Source: Brachypodium distachyon
Taxonomy: Eukaryota; Streptophyta; Magnoliopsida; Poales; Poaceae
DNA: 64,000 nt
Direction: 5' to 3'
NCBI RefSeq assembly: GCF_000005505.3
Contig: NC_016132.3
Span: 41,058,914-41,122,913 of the forward strand
The notes under the pieces are model-generated. The model was not told where the DNA came from. It was given only the letters and a program-made list of their open reading frames with translations, and did not search any database. The translations under genes and the position numbers were made by a program. Below, piece after piece: positions 59,624-64,000 of this stretch (position 1 is the first letter of the stretch; every line of letters begins with the position of its first letter).

Positions 59624-59702
59624 CAGAAGCTTAAAACAGAAAACATATAACTGAAAAATACAAGTACTTAAAAAAATATAAAGCGACAAAAAACTAAATA
59701 TA

Positions 59703-60076
59703 TCTTCTATATCTGAATAGAAGATCCCACTACATAATGTCTCTCAATACGCAAGCATGCCATCTCACCAAAGCCCGCCATATTGCCATGCATGCGACCT
59801 TATCAAGTCATTTTTTTAGCCAATGCATGTATTCATTCACTTTTTTGCATTAGTCTATCGATTCAAACCATACCATCTCATCAATGCAATAATTTTTTTG
59901 GAAAGTTTTTCTCTTTTTATACATCATTTTGTCACACACTTCATAGGATTATATTTATTGTTTTAATGTAAAATAAAAAATACTATTACACTTTCTGCCA
60001 CTAGTTTTAGTTAATTTAATCATCCATTATGCATTTATTTTAACAGCTTCCGCAGCGTTGCTGCGGGTACCCTCTA
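59703..60076 (+). mobile_element. Small non-autonomous Helitron-like element (about 374 bp), candidate
   Basis: It starts after A with TCTTCTATATCTGAATAGAA and ends with a perfect hairpin, CCGCAGC-GTT-GCTGCGG at 60050-60066, ten bases before CTCTA and T. A 5' TC and a 3' hairpin of this position and type are Helitron marks. The canonical CTAG end reads CTAT here, so one change must be assumed. The inside is AT-rich and non-coding. Confidence 0.55.
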
Positions 60077-61269
60077 TGAAATACAAACACGGAACCTCTC
60101 TAGATAGTGCTCTGTGCTAGTAACAGGGGTGTTCGCCACCGCTGTCTGTCTGTTCTACTACTCCGCCTAGCCGTTGGTGGCAGTCTCCCTGCTGCCTTGG
60201 CAAGTAACCGGCAATGTGAAGATTCATGGCCGTCCTTTTTAGATGTGTATTGTAGGGAGAAGAACCTTGTCCGTCAATTTGGTTACCAGACTACTAGTAG
60301 GAGGACTAACCTTGTTCCGTGTCGATATGAATTTGCAGTCTCGCTGGCCAACACCACGCTATTCACGGGGGTAGGGATGCAAACAAGCAGTGGCGAGTGC
60401 GCGCACGGTCGTTTTGGCCACTTTTTTCTCTCTTCCACGAGGGTGAAATGAACATATATATGGGCTAACAGGTGGTCAGACGAGAGCGGTCAGTCAGGTT
60501 TAGTTCCCAGCTTAACTCCGCAGTGCTGACTATATACTGAGATCGAGAGGAAAAGCAGTACACACATGAATACATGAATGACTCCGCTTGTATAGATCGG
60601 GTATGCCCTGCGTACGTGTTTCCCCTGGCCTAATGAAACACTCTGCCACGTGTATGACGACCAAGCTAGCTTACAGTTTCAACTCTCCAAGCTTCTCTCC
60701 GTTCTCTTGCAATCACTTTTCGCTCCTCTTTGAGACAGACAGATGGTTAGGTCCAAATCCAATTACCCAGCATATAAGCTTTTATGGAAATCGGAAGGTA
60801 TGCAAATGCAGGTCGATTGGTGCAAACTGTTCATTGGTCGATCTCCACATGATGTATGCAGCTCATATATAGGTAGGTAGCTAGCTACCGGCAAGTACCT
60901 CACGGCCGGCCACTAATTTGTGAACAGATATAGATGGTATACACTCGTCCCTTGATGGCCACTTTTGTTAAGCATACGATTTTTTCGTTTTGCGCGCGGG
61001 CACGAGCATTAATTACTCTCTCTATGTGTACTAGTAGTCTCTCTTATTTTTTTTGACTGAGGTGGAACAAAAAGTGAAGTAATGGTAAGTAACATGCACA
61101 TTGGCTCTAGGACCAAGAATGAAAAAAGCTAGTTTAATGGAGAGAAGAGTATGTCTGTGGGTCCAAACTGAAAAAGGTGCTTTGTTGAATAATTGATTGA
61201 AGAGAGAGAAAATAAGTAGGAGAAGAAGAGGAAGGCTAAGTACCAGTTCATGTCTTTTGTTGTTGAATA
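60077..61269. other. Intergenic, no gene seen
   Basis: A 114-codon frame (60107-60451) begins with GTG and has no domain match. No element ends recognised. Confidence 0.4.
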
Positions 61270-61509
61270 CTCCCTCCATTTCACAAAAGTTGGCGTATTT
61301 CGTTTTGTTAAGACAAGACTTTGACCAATGAAAACTCTATTGATATGTGTTTTTTCATACATAAAATTTATATCAATGGATTTATCTTTAAAAGTTCTTG
61401 CTAATGATCATGGTTTCGTATCGTATAACTTACATATTAATAGAGTAATTCTTGTCAAAAGCTTGTCTTAACGAAACGAAATACGCCAATCTTTGTGAAA
61501 TGGAGGGAG
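61270..61509. mobile_element. Stowaway MITE, long form (240 bp)
   Basis: Ends are CTCCCTCCATTTCACAAAAG and CTTTGTGAAATGGAGGGAG, flanked by TA. The arms continue with ggcgtatttcgttttgttaa and ttaacgaaacgaaatacgcc, a near-perfect match over more than 40 bp each. Confidence 0.92.
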
Positions 61510-63102
61510 TATGCCCTAAGAGAGATGCTACCACCGGCCCACTATAGACACGCATGTATTCTTAGATCATCAATTTAACTAAGAAAATGTAAACTACATG
61601 ATTAAACATTTATATCATTAAAAAGTTCGTTCAATAATGAATTTAATGGTACACCTTTTGTACAATATAATACATATTTGTTAATCAAATTGATGATTAG
61701 AAATACGTGCGTACCTCTTATATAGGGAGACGGAGATAATAGAACTGGAAGGGTTGCTCGCTTTAGGATATATGTTTTTTTCAAAAAGGATGGTTTGTGC
61801 ACTTTGTTAGCCTCATGAAGTCTAGGTAGCAACATGCCATCAGCCGGTCTGACTGAAGTGTGACCTCCAGCCTCGTGCACCCAGAAGAGCATCGAGGTAT
61901 ATATAAATGCATAGTTTTTCTCTTAACAATGGTTTTGGTCAATCTATGAGGCTAGCTATGATTACTATGATACCATGTAGGTGATGCATGGCAATCTAGG
62001 ATTTCGGGTGTAGATTGGAGGGCTTGAATTTGACTACTTGTCAGCATCAAGAGGGCAAGATTCCATAGCTACATTTTACCGAGTTTTGACAAGAAAAGAT
62101 TCCGCGAGTAGTCATAACGAATAGAAAGGTCTGGAATATAGCTAGCCTGCCTATACATGTAACTATATTAATTACACTGCATGGGCTTGTAACACACGGA
62201 AAATGGAGGACCAGGCATAATGACGAAAAGAAATGTTAGGCTTGTGCAAATTAAAGGCGAGAGATCGATGCAAACTAGAGGAGGAGATGCAAAAGGAGGC
62301 TGCCTTTTATCATACGTGGTGGGGGCGCCTCCCAGCTCCCTCCAAAAGAATGATAGATGGCCAGAGGAAGAAGACGATCATGGTGGACAGGAAGAGTAAC
62401 ACTGTATCAGCAACTAATTGTCAGTAATTAGCGCTGTTTTAGAGGCAATACAACGACGACAAATATAATTAAGCTTCTCAATCTATGGTAAATGTGTTGT
62501 GAATTGTGATGTGCTTATTTTTCCAAGCCCCCACTCATAATAGAAGTTATAGAAAAGCCTATACTCTATTCGGCGTGTAATTAAATATACATCAAATTTG
62601 TTATCACTGCAAAAAGCTACCCTGGCTTCTTTCCGAAAAGAAGGCGACCCTTTCGGCCTCTTCATCTGTTGATGCACACAATCATTATACGTGCCACGTC
62701 GGCCAAAAGTCCATGCTAACCATCTCATACATCACTAAGTCATTAGGGTCGGCTCTTGGCCGACGTGGCACCTAAGATGCGAGACCCATATGTAAAAAAA
62801 ACCTGTCAAAATGGCTTAAACAGTTATTTTGGGAACTAGAGACAATCATACGCAAATGTGGTTTTTCGAGCAAATTAGCAAAATTTGTGGCTCCATGAGA
62901 AGAATGACTCAAAAACTATGTTTCGGTGAAATTTACTCTATAGAATATGATTTTTTTGCGAATTCAATTCTAAAAATACAACCATAGTATGCTGGATGGA
63001 GTTTCGGTAAAATAAACCATGTTCCGGAGGACCAGTAACCAAAAGTGCTGCCAGGTAATCAAAAACCTTGGACCAACAGATATTGTACGTACCCCGGCAA
63101 AC
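61510..63102. other. Intergenic, no gene seen
   Basis: AT-rich with short frames. The words atcatcaatttaactaa (61566) and ttaatcaaattgatgatt (61680) are an imperfect inverted pair about 100 bp apart and may bound a small foldback. Similarly, ggccgacgtggcac (62758) pairs with gtgccacgtcggcc (62690). Confidence 0.4.
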
Positions 63103-63222
63103 ACTGTCCAACAAAAGATGTCTCAAGTTTATCAAAATTTGGATGTATCTAGACATGACTTAGCATATAGATATGCATTTAAATTTAGTCAAAGTTGAGA
63201 CATCCTTTGTTGGATGGAGAAA
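63103..63222. mobile_element. Eroded Stowaway MITE (about 120 bp)
   Basis: The arms ctgtccaacaaaagatgtct and tgagacatcctttgttgga pair, and the interior (gatgtatctagacatgactt) is the reverse complement of the type found at 53267-53392. The outermost ctccct/agggag bases are lost. Confidence 0.68.
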
Positions 63223-63831
63223 ATTTTTTTCCGGGAAAAAGCAGGAGCACGAGCAACTCTCTAGCTGTTTAGAAGAAGAGAATTCCCTCCCATTTATACT
63301 TACAGCAGATTCTGGAAAATCAGAAAAGACAAGGCTGATAGACAAACGAGATCAACCCCGTGATCCTTTGTTCCTTTAATTTCTCCCTCCTGATCTTCAC
63401 ACGTGCGCAGCTGGTAGCTTTAATCTGCATGTTCTCTATTTCTCTTTCTGAAAGAAAGAAAATAAAAGAGCTAGTCATGCATCGATCTCCCTCTCCTCCC
63501 TGCATGCTATGTTGCATTATTGCGGTCGTTAGTGGGAAGGAAGGGCCCCATGGCGTTGCGGATGCTGTTGAAGCTCCTAGAACATCTCCTGTGATTGTGA
63601 ACTCAACTCCCTCATCATATCATCGGATATCTCTCTTCTCATCGCAGCTCACATTCCTTAGTTTCCACGTCTCAGGGGATCAGCAGTCCTCCTCTCGTGA
63701 CCATCCAACACTGGAATAAAATAATGATATGGATGTACATTATTGTGTTGTGTGTGACCAGCCCCCACCAGGAGATCGAGATGGAAAGACCCATCCAGGC
63801 TTTGAGTCCACTCAGTGCACGTCCTGCCGCC
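63223..63831. other. Probable upstream region of the gene at the right edge
   Basis: Short frames only. The stretch lies before the TATA box at 63832 and probably holds the distal promoter of the gene that leaves the window. No element ends were recognised. Confidence 0.35.
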
Positions 63832-63838
63832 TATAAAA
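63832..63838 (+). promoter_or_regulatory. TATA box near the right edge
   Basis: TATAAAA in a GC-rich setting (gccgcctataaaaggg). A transcription start near 63862-63868 would be expected. It points to a gene that continues past the window. Confidence 0.55.
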
Positions 63839-63979
63839 GGGAAGATGGCGAGGTCGTCGATCGAGCAAGCAAGGGCCAGCAATCTCCTTCTTCTCCTAGC
63901 ATTATATTCTTCTTCTCCAAGAGGATCGATCCACCAACATCTTTCTTTACTTGGCTCGACCACAAGCTATAGCATAAAT

Positions 63980-64000
63980 ATGGTTCGTGATCGCTGGATG
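63980..64000 (+). CDS. Possible start of a gene leaving the window (partial)
   Basis: ATGGTTCGTGATCGCTGGAT begins about 115 bp after the expected transcription start. The same frame is open back to an ATG at 63845, but that ATG is only 7 bp beyond the TATA box and would not be in the mRNA if the box is used. The frame from 63845 has a hydrophobic run (NLLLLLALYSSS) that could pass for a signal peptide. Only seven residues are visible from 63980, so no family can be named. Confidence 0.3.

Noticed and set aside
1..64000. CRISPR array, bacterial operon or integrated virus
   Set aside because: No regularly spaced repeats, no operon-like spacing and no viral coat or polymerase genes were seen. 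Genes have plant introns and the reverse transcriptases are of LINE type.
1..64000. LTR retrotransposon with paired LTRs
   Set aside because: No pair of long direct repeats with TG...CA ends was found by eye. A solo LTR cannot be excluded without a repeat library.

Overview
The window reads as nuclear DNA of a grass, most likely a pooid cereal of the Triticeae type. This rests on GT-AG introns, TATA promoters of plant type, many short Stowaway-type MITEs with TA target sites and CTCCCTCC/GGAGGGAG ends, several other grass-type DNA transposons, and proteins that match plant families. Species and chromosome cannot be fixed from the sequence alone. No bacterial, organellar or viral gene was recognised.

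Seven intact protein-coding genes could be modelled. In order they are: a three-finger RanBP2-type zinc finger protein (13069-14106, +); an aspartate/glutamate racemase-like protein (15909-17340, -); a four-helix membrane protein with a 2.5 kb first intron (18990-22262, -); two tandem paralogues of a small plant family with a KPTNHSK motif (26241-26588 and 28916-29275, +); an LC8-type dynein light chain (30445-31332, -); peptide deformylase PDF1A (37365-38498, -); and a DnaJ protein with a C-terminal membrane anchor and DUF1977-like tail (47013-48158, +). That is eight coding loci when the tandem pair is counted as two. A broken piece of a poly(ADP-ribose) glycohydrolase gene lies at 43.1-43.56 kb, and a possible further gene starts at the right edge (TATA at 63832).

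The rest is mostly transposon-derived. 0-7 kb: repeats and MITEs, including a Mutator-type MITE with a perfect 9-bp target duplication. 7.3-11.15 kb: a LINE lacking its endonuclease and most of its reverse transcriptase, and carrying an exact 148-bp tandem duplication. 11.4-12.2 kb: a MULE with long inverted repeats and a GC-rich core. 22.6-25.2 kb: a Helitron-like piece and another MULE-like element. 25.6-26.0 kb: a second copy of the Mutator MITE, ending about 145 bp before the TATA box of the first tandem gene. 34.0-35.3 kb: a decayed LINE. 38.7-42.05 kb: a Stowaway, a Tourist-like candidate, a Helitron end and a hAT element. 43.6-46.2 kb: a 2.6 kb MULE with about 165-bp TIRs and a truncated MuDR-like ORF. 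54.2-56.6 kb: a decayed PIF/Harbinger-like element. 58-63 kb: hAT, Stowaway and Helitron-like MITEs.

The genes do not form a pathway. PDF1A removes the formyl group from organellar nascent proteins. The DnaJ is probably a co-chaperone at the ER membrane. The LC8 light chain is a dimeric protein hub. The zinc finger protein probably binds RNA. PDF1A and the racemase-like gene recall two near-neighbours in Arabidopsis (At1g15390 and At1g15410, from memory), so part of the gene order may be old. I saw no wholly new system. The best leads are the tandem gene pair with a MITE in one promoter, the PARG relic beside the MULE, the exact LINE duplication, and the racemase-like protein without its second catalytic cysteine.
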